A DNA stretch of 8,433 bases from an uncultured Selenomonadales bacterium (GCA_947167555.1 CAMVIO010000078.1:1-8433), one strand, 5' to 3'; shown: positions 1 through 6,462, numbered from the stretch's first letter. Numbers and translations are program-made. The notes: a model not told the origin generated them from the letters alone.

Positions 1-15
1 GAGGAGAGTGAAGAA

Positions 16-870
16 ATGGGATTGGCTTTTACGAAATGGCAGGGCTGCGGCAATGATTTCGTGCTGGCGGACGGACGGGCGTCCGGACTGCCTCGGGACG
101 TCGCGGCGCTTTCGCGGCATGTCTGCGACCGTCATTACGGTGTCGGCGCGGACGGGCTGATTTTCGTTCTGCCGTCGGACAAAGCGGATTTTTGCATGCG
201 GATATTCAACGCGGACGGCAGCGAGGCGGAAATGTGCGGCAACGGTATCCGCTGCTTCGCACGGCTCGTATATGAGGAACGTATGACGGAGAAGGAATCT
301 TTTACGGTGGAGACGGGCGCGGGAATCCTGACGCCGCGCATTGTCAAGGAAAACGGGATAATCATCGGTATCGAAGTCAATATGGGCGAGCCGATACTGG
401 AGGCGGAAAAGATTCCGGTTGCGGGTTTTGGGAACAATCGCGTGGTCTCGGAAGAGATCGAGGTGCTGGACAAGCGGTATCGGGCGACCTGCGTTTCGAT
501 GGGAAACCCTCATTGCGTCGTTTTCGTCGACGACGTCGACGATGTGGCAATGGAAACGGTCGGACCCGCCTTCGAGCATCATGCGTGGTTTCCGCGACGG
601 ACGAATACGGAGTTCGTCGCGATACGCGACCGGGAGCATTTACGGATGCGCGTCTGGGAACGCGGCGCGGCGGTGACGCTGGCCTGCGGCACGGGCGCCT
701 GTGCGTCGCTGGTGGCGGCGGTGCTGAACGATCGCGCAGAGCGGAAGGCTGAAGTGGAGCTGGACGGCGGACGATTGACTATCGAATGGGCGAAAGACAA
801 CCATATTTATATGACGGGCCCTGCGGAAAAAGTTTTTTCCGGGGTCTATGAGGAGGGAGAGCATTGCTGA
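16..870 (+). CDS. dapF: Diaminopimelate epimerase
   Basis: Interconverts LL- and meso-diaminopimelate in the cytoplasm. This feeds lysine synthesis and, in organisms with meso-DAP cell walls, peptidoglycan. The 284-residue product has the usual family length. Both halves of the two-cysteine active site are visible: Cys74 in the MCGNGIRC motif and Cys224 in the ACGTGA motif. Other family marks are the N-terminal KWQGCGNDF stretch (residues 7-15), GNPHCV (163-168) and WERG (214-217), whose Glu-Arg pair is conserved in characterised DapF proteins. After WERG the sequence reads AAVT where many homologues have GxGET; I regard this as lineage variation because the catalytic residues are intact. GAGGAG at 1-6 lies 9 bases before the ATG. 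Upstream sequence is outside the window, so the promoter is not seen. The stop overlaps the yicC start, suggesting coupled translation. Confidence 0.97.
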   Translation: MGLAFTKWQGCGNDFVLADGRASGLPRDVAALSRHVCDRHYGVGADGLIFVLPSDKADFCMRIFNADGSEAEMCGNGIRCFARLVYEERMTEKESFTVETGAGILTPRIVKENGIIIGIEVNMGEPILEAEKIPVAGFGNNRVVSEEIEVLDKRYRATCVSMGNPHCVVFVDDVDDVAMETVGPAFEHHAWFPRRTNTEFVAIRDREHLRMRVWERGAAVTLACGTGACASLVAAVLNDRAERKAEVELDGGRLTIEWAKDNHIYMTGPAEKVFSGVYEEGEHC

Positions 871-1745
871 AAAGCATGACCGGATTCGGCGCGGGGCTCG
901 CGGAGACGGAGGACTACCGGGCTGCAATCGAGGTAAAGGCGGTCAACCAGCGGTATCTGGATCTCGATATCCGCGCGCCGCACGTTCTCGATCCGTTTCT
1001 GGAGGCCATGAAGAACAAAGTGAAGGCGTACGCGTCTCGAGGCAAGCTGACGATCAGCGTGCAGTTCCTCGACAAGCGCGAGCACGTTCGGGAAATACGG
1101 CTTGACAAACCGTTGGCGATTGCTTACCATAAGGCTTTGAACGAGATCAGCGACCTCCTGCATCTGCCTCGTCCCGACGATGTGCAGACGATTTCGGCAT
1201 ATCCGGGCGTATTGACGGTGATGGAAACGCAGGAAGGCTTTGACGGCGCAGATGAGGTGTTGCTTTCCGCCCTGGACCAGGCGTTGCGGCAGTTTACCGA
1301 GATGCGCGAAAAAGAGGGCGAGAATCTCAAAGCAGATTTCCTGAAACGGATCGATCTCCTTTCCAAACAGGTCGAGGAAGTTGCGGCGCTGGGGCCGGAA
1401 ATCGTCAGGCAGTACCGTGAACGGTTGGAGACGACGGTCAAAGAGGTACTGGCGGGCGCGGAAATCGACGAGACGAGGATTGTTCAGGAGACGGCGATTT
1501 ACTCGGATCGCGTGAATTTTACCGAGGAAATCGTGCGGCTCAGGAGCCATTTCGAGCAGTTCCGCGCAATACTCGAAAACGCGGAGGCCCCCGTCGGACG
1601 GAAGCTGGACTTCCTGATCCAGGAGATGAATCGCGAGGTCAACACCACGGCGTCGAAGGCCAACAACGTATGCGCGGCGCAGATTGCCGTCGAGATGAAA
1701 AGCGAGATCGAGAAACTGCGCGAGCAAGTGCAGAATATTGAATAG
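864..1745 (+). CDS. yicC: YicC/YloC family endoribonuclease
   Basis: Member of the YicC/YloC family (YicC in E. coli, YloC in B. subtilis), whose members have been reported to be endoribonucleases. The exact substrate here cannot be told from sequence. The product is 293 residues, the usual length. It starts with the family-typical LKSMTGFG, has EVKAVNQRYLDLDIRAP at 23-39, a central helical part with MREKEGENLKADF (147-159), and the conserved C-terminal block DFLIQEMNREVNTTASKANN (249-268). The start is TTG at 864: it gives the normal N-terminus and has AGGAGG at 851-856 at good spacing. It overlaps the dapF stop by 7 bases. The same gene precedes remA and gmk in B. subtilis. A long reverse-strand frame over this gene is a shadow. 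Confidence 0.95.
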   Translation: MLKSMTGFGAGLAETEDYRAAIEVKAVNQRYLDLDIRAPHVLDPFLEAMKNKVKAYASRGKLTISVQFLDKREHVREIRLDKPLAIAYHKALNEISDLLHLPRPDDVQTISAYPGVLTVMETQEGFDGADEVLLSALDQALRQFTEMREKEGENLKADFLKRIDLLSKQVEEVAALGPEIVRQYRERLETTVKEVLAGAEIDETRIVQETAIYSDRVNFTEEIVRLRSHFEQFRAILENAEAPVGRKLDFLIQEMNREVNTTASKANNVCAAQIAVEMKSEIEKLREQVQNIE

Positions 1746-1757
1746 AGGAAAATCGCC

Positions 1758-2036
1758 ATGGAAATGAAATTTATCAATATCGGGTTCGGCAATGTCGTTT
1801 CGGCGCACAGGCTCATTTCCATCGTCGCGCCGGAGTCGGCGCCGATCAAGCGGATCGTGCAGGAAGCGCGGGAAGCCGGGCGGCTGATTGACGCGACCTA
1901 TGGGCGGCGCACGCGCTCAGTGCTGATTGCGGACAGCGACCATGTGATCTTGTCCGCCGTGCAGCCGGAGACAATCGTGGGCCGTATCGCGGGCAAAGAG
2001 GATGCGTCTGCGCGGGCGGAGGAGGACGAGTCATGA
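1758..2036 (+). CDS. remA: RemA family DNA-binding regulator (DUF370)
   Basis: Small DNA-binding protein of the RemA family. In B. subtilis RemA (YlzA) activates biofilm matrix operons and some osmoprotection genes; target genes in this organism are unknown. The 92-residue product starts MEMKFINIGFGNVVSAHR and contains ISIVAPESAPIKR (20-32), LIDATYGRRTR (43-53) and DSDHVILSAVQPET (59-72), matching the family over nearly its whole length. Arg18, Pro29 and the Arg50/Arg51 pair, positions known to matter in B. subtilis RemA, are kept. The C-terminal tail of about 15 residues is acidic and non-conserved. GAGGA at 1745-1749 is 8 bases before the ATG. The ATGA overlap with gmk indicates translational coupling, so a regulator is expressed as part of a housekeeping operon, as in B. 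subtilis. Confidence 0.95.
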   Translation: MEMKFINIGFGNVVSAHRLISIVAPESAPIKRIVQEAREAGRLIDATYGRRTRSVLIADSDHVILSAVQPETIVGRIAGKEDASARAEEDES

Positions 2037-2644
2037 GGACAGGCTGCCTGATTGTGATTTCCGGTCCGTCGGGGGCGGGCAAGGGCACGGTTTGCAGCGA
2101 GTTCCTGCGCGCCTGCCCCGAAGTGGCTTATTCGATCTCGGCGACGACACGGGCGCCGCGTGAAGGAGAGCAGGACGGCGTCAATTATTATTTCCTGGAC
2201 CGCGTCGCTTTTGAGCGAATGATCGCGGACGGCGAGCTTCTGGAATGGGCGGAGGTCTACGGGAATTATTACGGGACGCCGCTGAAGAAAATCGAGGAAA
2301 AGCTGGCGGCGGGGACGGACATCCTGCTGGAGATCGACACGCAGGGCGCGTTGAACGTCATGAAAAAATTCCCGCAGGGAATCTACATATTCATTTTGCC
2401 GCCGTCGCTGGAAGAATTGGAAAAACGACTTCGGGGGCGCGGCACGGATACCGAGGAGGTCGTTGCGCGCCGGATGGCTGCGGCGGCGGGGGAAATCGCC
2501 GTCGCGAAGGAATACGCTTATACGGTCGTGAACGACAAAGTGGAAAACACCGTGCGGACAATCTCGGCCATTGTGACGGCGGAGCACGCGCGCACGGCTG
2601 CTAACCTATATAAGATAGAAGCACTTTTAAGAAAGGAAGCGTAA
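2033..2644 (+). CDS. gmk: Guanylate kinase
   Basis: Phosphorylates GMP (and dGMP) to the diphosphate using ATP, an essential step in guanine nucleotide supply. The protein has 203 residues. The P-loop GPSGAGKGT is at 11-19, followed by the GMP-binding ISATTRAPREGEQDGVNYYF block (35-54), EVYGNYYGTP (74-83), LEIDTQGA (99-106) and the lid region FILPPSLEELEKRLRGRGTD (120-139). The start ATG is within the remA stop (ATGA), with a GGAGGAGGA ribosome binding site just upstream inside remA. Pairing with rpoZ is common in bacteria: both are small housekeeping genes linked to nucleotide supply and RNA polymerase. Confidence 0.97.
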   Translation: MRTGCLIVISGPSGAGKGTVCSEFLRACPEVAYSISATTRAPREGEQDGVNYYFLDRVAFERMIADGELLEWAEVYGNYYGTPLKKIEEKLAAGTDILLEIDTQGALNVMKKFPQGIYIFILPPSLEELEKRLRGRGTDTEEVVARRMAAAAGEIAVAKEYAYTVVNDKVENTVRTISAIVTAEHARTAANLYKIEALLRKEA

Positions 2645-2649
2645 AGAAT

Positions 2650-2871
2650 ATGAAGCAGATGGATATCGTGCATCCGCCGATGAAGGATCTTTTGACAAAG
2701 GTGGACAGCCGCTATACGTTGGCGGTTCTGGCGGCGAAGCGCGCGCGCCAGCTCCAGGACGGCGCGGAGGTCAAAGTGAAGGTGCCGTCCAACAAGAACG
2801 TGACGCGGGCTCTCGCCGAGGTCGCGGAGGAAAAGATCGGTTACGAGCGCACGAAGCTTTGCATAAAGTAA
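2650..2871 (+). CDS. rpoZ: DNA-directed RNA polymerase omega subunit
   Basis: Omega subunit of RNA polymerase, which assists folding and assembly of the beta-prime subunit. The 73-residue product is in the size range of Firmicute omega proteins. It has the recognisable core DSRYTLAVLAAKRARQL (19-35) and the C-terminal ALAEVAEEKIGYER (54-67). An AAAGGAAG ribosome binding site (2632-2639) overlaps the end of gmk and lies 10 bases before the ATG. It is separated from gmk by 5 bases and from coaBC by 13, so it is almost certainly co-transcribed with both. Confidence 0.95.
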   Translation: MKQMDIVHPPMKDLLTKVDSRYTLAVLAAKRARQLQDGAEVKVKVPSNKNVTRALAEVAEEKIGYERTKLCIK

Positions 2872-2884
2872 AGGAAACAAAATA

Positions 2885-4090
2885 ATGCTTCAAGGAAAGA
2901 AAATATTATTGGGCGTCACCGGCGGTATCGCCGCGTACAAGGCGGTGGAAGTCGTCAGCCGTCTCCGAAAGGCGGGGGCGGAAGTGCGCGTCATCATGAC
3001 GAAAGAGGCGACAGAGTTCGTCACGGAGCTGACCTTCCGCGAGATCAGCGGCAATCCTGTCACTGTTGATATGTGGGCGCCAATCCAGCATTGGAACGTT
3101 GCGCATATCGCACTGGCGGACTGGGCGGACGTCACGCTTGTCGCTCCGGCTACTGCGAACATCCTCGCGAAGGCCGCGCTCGGCGTTGCCGACGATATGC
3201 TGACGACGACGCTGCTTGCGGTCACGGCGCCGGTTTTTTTCGCGCCCGCGATGAACTGCAATATGTACGCCCATCCGGCGGTGCAGGAAAATATTGAAAA
3301 GTTGGCGGCTCGCGGCGCGCATTTCATCGCGCCGGGAACGGGGAAGCTGGCCTGCGGCGCGGAAGGGCCGGGGCGGCTTGCCGAACCGCAGGATATTGTC
3401 TTCGCGTTAGAGCATTTTTTTGCCGAAGGCGCGCAGCTCTCCGGCGTCAAGGTCCTCGTGACGGCGGCGGGTACCATAGAGCCAATTGATCCGGTGCGCT
3501 ATATCGGCAACCGTTCCAGCGGACGCATGGGCTACGCGCTGGCTGAGGAGGCCGTGGCGCGGGGCGCGGAGGTCGTGCTGGTGTCGGGGCCGTCGGCGCT
3601 GACGCCGCCGAAAGGCTTGCGGTCGTTCGTTTCGGTGGAGACGGCCAGGGAAATGCGCGAGGCTGTGCTGCGAGAGGCGGAGACGAGCCGTATCGTGATC
3701 AAGGCGGCGGCGGTGGCAGATTACCATCCGCGGACGGTTTCCGAGCAGAAAATCAAAAAGAACGACGAAGAGCTTTCCATTATATTAGAAAAGAATCCCG
3801 ACATCCTGAAGGAGCTCGGGCAGAAGAAGCGCGAGGGGCAGATCCTCGTCGGCTTTGCGGCGGAGACGCAGAACCTGTTGCAGTACGCGAAGGAAAAAAT
3901 CGCGAAGAAGAACCTCGACTTCATCGTCGCTAACGATGTGACGAAACCGGGCGCGGGCTTCAACACCGCGACGAACCTCGTCAAGATCATCTCGCGCGGC
4001 GGCGAGATCGAGGAACTGCCGCTGATGGAAAAACGGGAAGTCGCGAAGCGGATATTCGACCACATTTTACCGAAGGGGCTGAAAAAATAA
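2885..4090 (+). CDS. coaBC: Bifunctional phosphopantothenoylcysteine decarboxylase / phosphopantothenate-cysteine ligase
   Basis: Carries out two successive steps of coenzyme A synthesis: ligation of cysteine to 4'-phosphopantothenate (CoaB, C-terminal half) and FMN-dependent decarboxylation of the product (CoaC, N-terminal half). In the 401-residue protein the CoaC part (about 1-180) shows GVTGGIAAYK (10-19), the active-site His74 in NVAHI, PAMN (121-124) with Asn124, and Cys157 in KLACG. These correspond to the His/Asn/Cys catalytic set of the flavoprotein family. The CoaB part (about 187-401) shows EPIDPVRYIGNRSSGRMG (199-216), AAAVADY (274-280), KIKK (289-292) and GFAAET (323-328). Both domains look complete. 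AAAGGA near 2870-2875 serves as ribosome binding site. It is the last gene of the first operon; in B. subtilis priA follows coaBC, but here a tRNA cluster follows. Confidence 0.97.
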   Translation: MLQGKKILLGVTGGIAAYKAVEVVSRLRKAGAEVRVIMTKEATEFVTELTFREISGNPVTVDMWAPIQHWNVAHIALADWADVTLVAPATANILAKAALGVADDMLTTTLLAVTAPVFFAPAMNCNMYAHPAVQENIEKLAARGAHFIAPGTGKLACGAEGPGRLAEPQDIVFALEHFFAEGAQLSGVKVLVTAAGTIEPIDPVRYIGNRSSGRMGYALAEEAVARGAEVVLVSGPSALTPPKGLRSFVSVETAREMREAVLREAETSRIVIKAAAVADYHPRTVSEQKIKKNDEELSIILEKNPDILKELGQKKREGQILVGFAAETQNLLQYAKEKIAKKNLDFIVANDVTKPGAGFNTATNLVKIISRGGEIEELPLMEKREVAKRIFDHILPKGLKK

Positions 4091-4101
4091 GATTGTCCCC
4101 C

Positions 4102-4137
4102 TTTACAAAAAAATTCTTTTATGGTATCATTTCTTTC
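4102..4137 (+). promoter_or_regulatory. Promoter of the tRNA operon
   Basis: TTTACA (4102-4107) and TATCAT (4125-4130) are separated by 17 bases. A TG dinucleotide at 4122-4123 makes an extended -10. Transcription would start near 4137, about 30 bases before the first tRNA. The sequence fits a housekeeping sigma factor promoter, and its position right after coaBC suits independent expression of the tRNA cluster. Confidence 0.75.
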
Positions 4138-4140
4138 TGT

Positions 4141-4159
4141 CAGCCGATAATGTCGGCTG
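4141..4159 (+). other. Hairpin at the 5' end of the tRNA precursor
   Basis: CAGCCGA (4141-4147) pairs perfectly with TCGGCTG (4153-4159) around a 5-base loop, a 7-bp stem. It lies between the predicted transcription start and the first tRNA and ends 6 bases before it. There is no T run after it, so it is not a classic intrinsic terminator for coaBC. It may shape the 5' leader for RNase P or protect the transcript end; that role is inferred. Confidence 0.5.
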
Positions 4160-4161
4160 CG

Positions 4162-4243
<82 letters not shown>

Positions 4244-4245
4244 AT

Positions 4246-4331
4246 GGGTAGGTGCCCGAGTGGTTAAAGGGAACAGACTGTAAATCTGTCGCTTAACGGC
4301 TACGTTGGTTCGAATCCAACCCTGCCCACCA
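4246..4331 (+). tRNA. tRNA-Tyr (GTA)
   Basis: Class II tRNA of 86 bases with a long variable arm. The acceptor strands GGGTAGG and CCTGCCC pair with one G-T. The anticodon stem is ACAGA/TCTGT with loop CTGTAAA, anticodon GTA at 4280-4282. The T arm GTTGG-TTCGAAT-CCAAC is fully paired; discriminator A and CCA are encoded. It lies between the two identical initiator tRNA copies. tRNA-Tyr upstream of secE-nusG also occurs in E. coli (thrU-tyrU-glyT-thrT-tufB-secE-nusG). Confidence 0.95.
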
Positions 4332-4333
4332 TC

Positions 4334-4415
<82 letters not shown>

Positions 4416-4423
4416 CGCATAGC

Positions 4424-4499
4424 GCTGATGTAGCTCAGTCGGCAGAGCGTATCCTTGGTAAGGATAAGGTCACCGGTTCAATCCCGGTCATCAGCTCCA
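4424..4499 (+). tRNA. tRNA-Thr (GGT)
   Basis: 76 bases with an encoded CCA. The acceptor GCTGATG pairs fully with CATCAGC, discriminator T. The D stem is GCTC/GAGC, the anticodon stem TATCC/GGATA with loop TTGGTAA, anticodon GGT at 4457-4459. The T arm ACCGG-TTCAATC-CCGGT is fully paired. It decodes ACC and ACT threonine codons. A short inverted repeat AGCGC-ATA-GCGCT (4414-4426) overlaps its first three bases and could form a small hairpin in the precursor. Confidence 0.95.
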
Positions 4500-4517
4500 T
4501 TTCATACATTCTATATT

Positions 4518-4594
4518 GGCGGAATAGCTCAGTTGGCTAGAGCATGCGGTTCATACCCGCAGTGTCGAGAGTTCAAATCTCCCTTCCGCCACCA
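4518..4594 (+). tRNA. tRNA-Met (CAT), elongator
   Basis: 77 bases with an encoded CCA. The acceptor GGCGGAA pairs fully with TTCCGCC, so it lacks the initiator C1-A72 mismatch. The D stem is GCTC/GAGC, the anticodon stem TGCGG/CCGCA, the loop TTCATAC, anticodon CAT at 4552-4554. The arm and loop resemble B. subtilis elongator tRNA-Met rather than the lysidine-modified tRNA-Ile2, so I assign Met. The T stem GAGAG/CTCCC has one A-C mismatch (A4568 with C4582). Confidence 0.88.
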
Positions 4595-4605
4595 TTGAAA
4601 AAGTT

Positions 4606-4641
4606 CCCCCGCAAACGTGCGGGGGTTTCTTATTTTTTTTC
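4606..4641 (+). terminator. Intrinsic terminator of the tRNA operon
   Basis: CCCCCGCA (4606-4613) pairs perfectly with TGCGGGGG (4618-4625) around the 4-base loop AACG. The 8-bp GC-rich stem is followed by a T-rich tract (TTTCTTA then T8). It lies 11 bases after the last tRNA and before the rpmG promoter, so it separates the tRNA operon from the rpmG-secE operon. Confidence 0.93.
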
Positions 4642-4654
4642 TGTATGTTTTTTG

Positions 4655-4690
4655 TTGACATGCGTGGGCAAGTGTGCTACATTATATCAG
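4655..4690 (+). promoter_or_regulatory. Promoter of the rpmG-secE-nusG-ribosomal protein operon
   Basis: A perfect TTGACA (4655-4660) is followed after 17 bases by TACATT (4678-4683), preceded by TG at 4675-4676 (extended -10). The predicted start is near 4690, giving an unusually long leader of about 215 bases before rpmG. It is the only clear promoter seen between the tRNA terminator and rplL. Confidence 0.82.
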
Positions 4691-4722
4691 CGACGTTTTG
4701 TGCGCGTTTTATTTTTGTGTAA

Positions 4723-4885
4723 GGAACTGTGCGAAAATAGCTGCTGCATAATGCGCCGGATAAATTCGTCATAGCAAGGCGGAGGAGCGAGCCATAGCGG
4801 TGCTATGGCGAACGACGACAACGCAGCTATGGCGGATTTAGACAAGCAGAATGCAGTAGTGATTGATGCACAGTTTCGCAGTTCC
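4723..4885 (+). repeat. 163-base imperfect palindromic element in the rpmG leader
   Basis: The two halves are imperfect reverse complements, nested in order from the outside. GGAACTGTGCGAAA (4723-4736) faces TTTCGCAGTTCC (4874-4885). CTGCTGCATAATGC (4741-4754) faces GCAGAATGCAGTAG (4846-4859; 11 of 14 pair). TAAATTCG (4761-4768) faces CGGATTTA (4833-4840; 7 of 8). CATAGC (4770-4775) faces GCTATG (4826-4831). The centre is a perfect 8-bp hairpin, GCCATAGC-GGT-GCTATGGC (4791-4809). It lies wholly between the promoter and the rpmG ribosome binding site. No obvious target-site duplication flanks it. The layout suits a MITE-like or other dispersed palindromic repeat; a structured leader RNA is the alternative. 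No protein gene is supported inside it. Confidence 0.7.
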
Positions 4886-4905
4886 TCGGGAAGGAGTGCA
4901 TTACG

Positions 4906-5070
4906 ATGGCCAAGAGTGCGAACCGCAACGCGATTACGTTGGCTTGTACGGTTTGCAAGAACCGCAATTACAGGACCAACAAGAACAAGAAGAACGATCC
5001 GGATCGGATTGAGCTTAACAAATATTGCAAGTTCTGCAAGAAGCACACGCCGCATAAGGAAACGAAGTAA
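4906..5070 (+). CDS. rpmG: 50S ribosomal protein L33
   Basis: Small protein of the large ribosomal subunit, 54 residues, in the normal length range. Two CxxC pairs, Cys14/Cys17 and Cys41/Cys44, form the zinc-binding ribbon, so this is the zinc-containing type. Typical family stretches are ITLACTVCKNRNY (10-22) and the basic LNKYCKFCKKHTPHKE (37-52). AAGGAG (4891-4896) lies 9 bases before the ATG and immediately outside the palindromic element. It is the first gene of the operon; rpmG-secE-nusG is a common bacterial order. Overlapping frames on both strands are shadows. Confidence 0.96.
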   Translation: MAKSANRNAITLACTVCKNRNYRTNKNKKNDPDRIELNKYCKFCKKHTPHKETK

Positions 5071-5093
5071 GGTCCTGTCGGCAGCTTGAGGAT

Positions 5094-5324
5094 GTGAAGG
5101 TTTTGGCGGAAGAGAAGGCAGCGGTGGTTTCGTCCTCGTCCGGATTCAATCTCATAAAGTTTCTCGGCGAGACCAAAGCCGAGATGGGAAAAGTATCGTG
5201 GACGACCAAGCAGGAGCTCGTCATGGATACCGCCGTCGTAGCGGTGGCGGTTGTGATTGTCTGCGCGTTGATTTGGGTTTGCGATACGTTCTTTTCCAGA
5301 TTGTTCACGCTCATTCTACGATAA
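5094..5324 (+). CDS. secE: Preprotein translocase subunit SecE
   Basis: Essential small subunit of the SecYEG protein-conducting channel in the cytoplasmic membrane. The 76-residue product is the short, single-membrane-span type. It has a soluble N-terminus, the conserved amphipathic stretch FLGETKAEMGKVSWTTKQEL (23-42), and one hydrophobic segment at about 46-64. The start is uncertain. GTG at 5094 has GAGGA (5088-5092) almost touching it, whereas TTG at 5103 sits about 10 bases from the same GAGGA and would give a protein three residues shorter. Only poorly conserved residues are affected. It lies 23 bases after rpmG and 14 before nusG. Confidence 0.93.
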   Translation: MKVLAEEKAAVVSSSSGFNLIKFLGETKAEMGKVSWTTKQELVMDTAVVAVAVVIVCALIWVCDTFFSRLFTLILR

Positions 5325-5338
5325 GGCGGCTTGGGACG

Positions 5339-5935
5339 ATGGAAGCAGAAAAACAGGAAACACTGGCAGTGGAAACGGGGCAGCCGGAGACGGAGGCCAA
5401 AGAACCGCAGAAGCATTGGTATGTGATCCATACCTATTCAGGGTATGAAAATAAGGTCAAGGCGAATCTGGAGCGCAAGATTCTCTCGATGGGGCTGGAA
5501 GACAAGATTTTCAACGTCGTCGTCCCGATGGATGACGATGTTGAGCTGCAGAACGGCCACAGGAAGGTTATCAAGCGCAAGGTCTTCCCCGGCTATGTGC
5601 TGGTGGAGATGATCGTCGACGACCAGTCTTGGTATGTCGTTCGCAATACGCCGGGCGTAACCGGTTTCGTCGGCTCGGAATCGACAAAGCCGATTCCGCT
5701 GACCGAGGGCGAGGTCGCGAACATCCTGAGACCTGAGGGAGAAAGCAGTCGGCGCCGTCCGACAATCGATGTCGAGCCGGGGCAGTCCGTGCGTATCAGT
5801 TCCGGCGCGTTTGAGGGACAGCCGGCGACGGTCACCGAGGTCGACCGCGAGCGCGGAAGACTCAAGGTCGTGTTTGAGATTTTCGGGCGCGAGACGGTCA
5901 CCGATTTGAATTTCGATCAAGTGGAGAAAATTTAA
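5339..5935 (+). CDS. nusG: Transcription termination/antitermination protein NusG
   Basis: Binds elongating RNA polymerase through its N-terminal NGN domain and modulates pausing, termination and coupling to ribosomes. The product is 198 residues. The NGN domain begins at about residue 26 with HWYVIHTYSGYENKV and includes KVFPGYVLVEM (81-91) and VVRNTPGVTGFVG (100-112). The C-terminal KOW domain spans about 145-198, with EPGQSVRISSGAFEG (146-160) and RLKVVFEIFGRETVTDLNF (174-192). About 25 acidic residues precede the NGN domain, somewhat longer than in E. coli NusG. ATG 5339 is chosen because AAGGCGG (5323-5329) is 9 bases upstream; earlier in-frame starts would run into secE. Confidence 0.97.
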   Translation: MEAEKQETLAVETGQPETEAKEPQKHWYVIHTYSGYENKVKANLERKILSMGLEDKIFNVVVPMDDDVELQNGHRKVIKRKVFPGYVLVEMIVDDQSWYVVRNTPGVTGFVGSESTKPIPLTEGEVANILRPEGESSRRRPTIDVEPGQSVRISSGAFEGQPATVTEVDRERGRLKVVFEIFGRETVTDLNFDQVEKI

Positions 5936-5979
5936 TAATTTTTTGTATAGACGTTTATTATAAGGAGGTGTAAGCATAG

Positions 5980-6402
5980 ATGGCAAAGAAGGTTGCGAAG
6001 CTTGTCAAGCTGCAGGTGCTCGCTGGCAAGGCTACTCCGGCTCCCCCGGTAGGCCCGGCGCTCGGCCAGGCAGGCGTGAATATCATGGCGTTCGTCAAGG
6101 AGTTCAACGAGCGGACGGCGAAGCAGGCGGGGCTTATTATTCCGGTGGAAATCACCGTGTTTGAGGATCGCTCGTTTACGTTCATTACGAAGACGCCCCC
6201 GGCGGCGGTGCTTTTGAAGAAGGCCGCGAATATCGAGAAGGCGTCCGGCGAGCCGAACAAGACGAAGGTCGCGAAGCTTCCGCGGGCGAAAGCGCAGGAA
6301 ATTGCGCAGCTCAAGATGCAGGATCTGAACGCAGCCGACCTCGAAGCGGCTACCCGCATGATCGAGGGCACGGCGCGCAGCATGGGCATCGAGATCGTGT
6401 GA
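5980..6402 (+). CDS. rplK: 50S ribosomal protein L11
   Basis: Protein of the GTPase-associated centre of the large subunit, binding 23S rRNA next to the L10-L12 stalk. The 140 residues match the usual length. The N-terminal domain has VAKLVKLQVLAGKATPAPPV (5-24) with the conserved proline-rich PAPPVGPALGQ, and the C-terminal RNA-binding domain ends in MIEGTARSMGIEIV. A near-perfect Shine-Dalgarno AAGGAGGTG (5962-5970) lies upstream. The 44 bases after nusG contain an AT-rich stretch but no hairpin, so the gene is probably read from the rpmG promoter. Confidence 0.98.
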   Translation: MAKKVAKLVKLQVLAGKATPAPPVGPALGQAGVNIMAFVKEFNERTAKQAGLIIPVEITVFEDRSFTFITKTPPAAVLLKKAANIEKASGEPNKTKVAKLPRAKAQEIAQLKMQDLNAADLEAATRMIEGTARSMGIEIV

Positions 6403-6419
6403 CGATCCGGCCCGTGAGA

Positions 6420-6447
6420 CGTGGGAGGTACAGCCGTTTGTACCACG
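6420..6447 (+). promoter_or_regulatory. Candidate L1 operator hairpin before rplA
   Basis: CGTG (6420-6423) and GTAC (6428-6431) pair with GTAC (6440-6443) and CACG (6444-6447), leaving a one-sided GGAG bulge (6424-6427) and an 8-base loop. A helix with an asymmetric internal bulge is the kind of structure ribosomal protein L1 binds, both in 23S rRNA and in its own mRNA. The hairpin ends directly before the rplA ribosome binding site (AAAGGAG 6448-6454), a good place for translational feedback. The L1 assignment is inference. Confidence 0.5.
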
Positions 6448-6462
6448 AAAGGAGTATTTTTG

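Noticed and set aside
846..1808. 320-residue reverse-strand open frame across yicC
   Set aside because: Antisense to yicC, which has full family conservation and a good ribosome binding site; no domain is recognisable in the reverse frame.
4544..4774. 76-residue forward frame from the elongator tRNA-Met into the rpmG leader
   Set aside because: It starts inside a tRNA and runs through the terminator and promoter; no Shine-Dalgarno.
4690..4905. Zinc-responsive (Zur-type) operator before the zinc-type L33 gene
   Set aside because: No AT-rich palindrome resembling a Zur box; the palindrome present is long, GC-containing and centred far downstream of the promoter.
4805..5089. 94-residue forward frame starting MANDDNAAMADLDKQ inside the palindromic element
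   Set aside because: It lacks a well-placed ribosome binding site (GGAGGAG is 17 bases away), overlaps rpmG out of frame and becomes Arg-rich there; the start lies within the central hairpin.
5936..5979. AT-rich gap between nusG and rplK as terminator or promoter
   Set aside because: The T run at 5939-5944 has no stem before it, and no properly spaced -35/-10 pair is seen.
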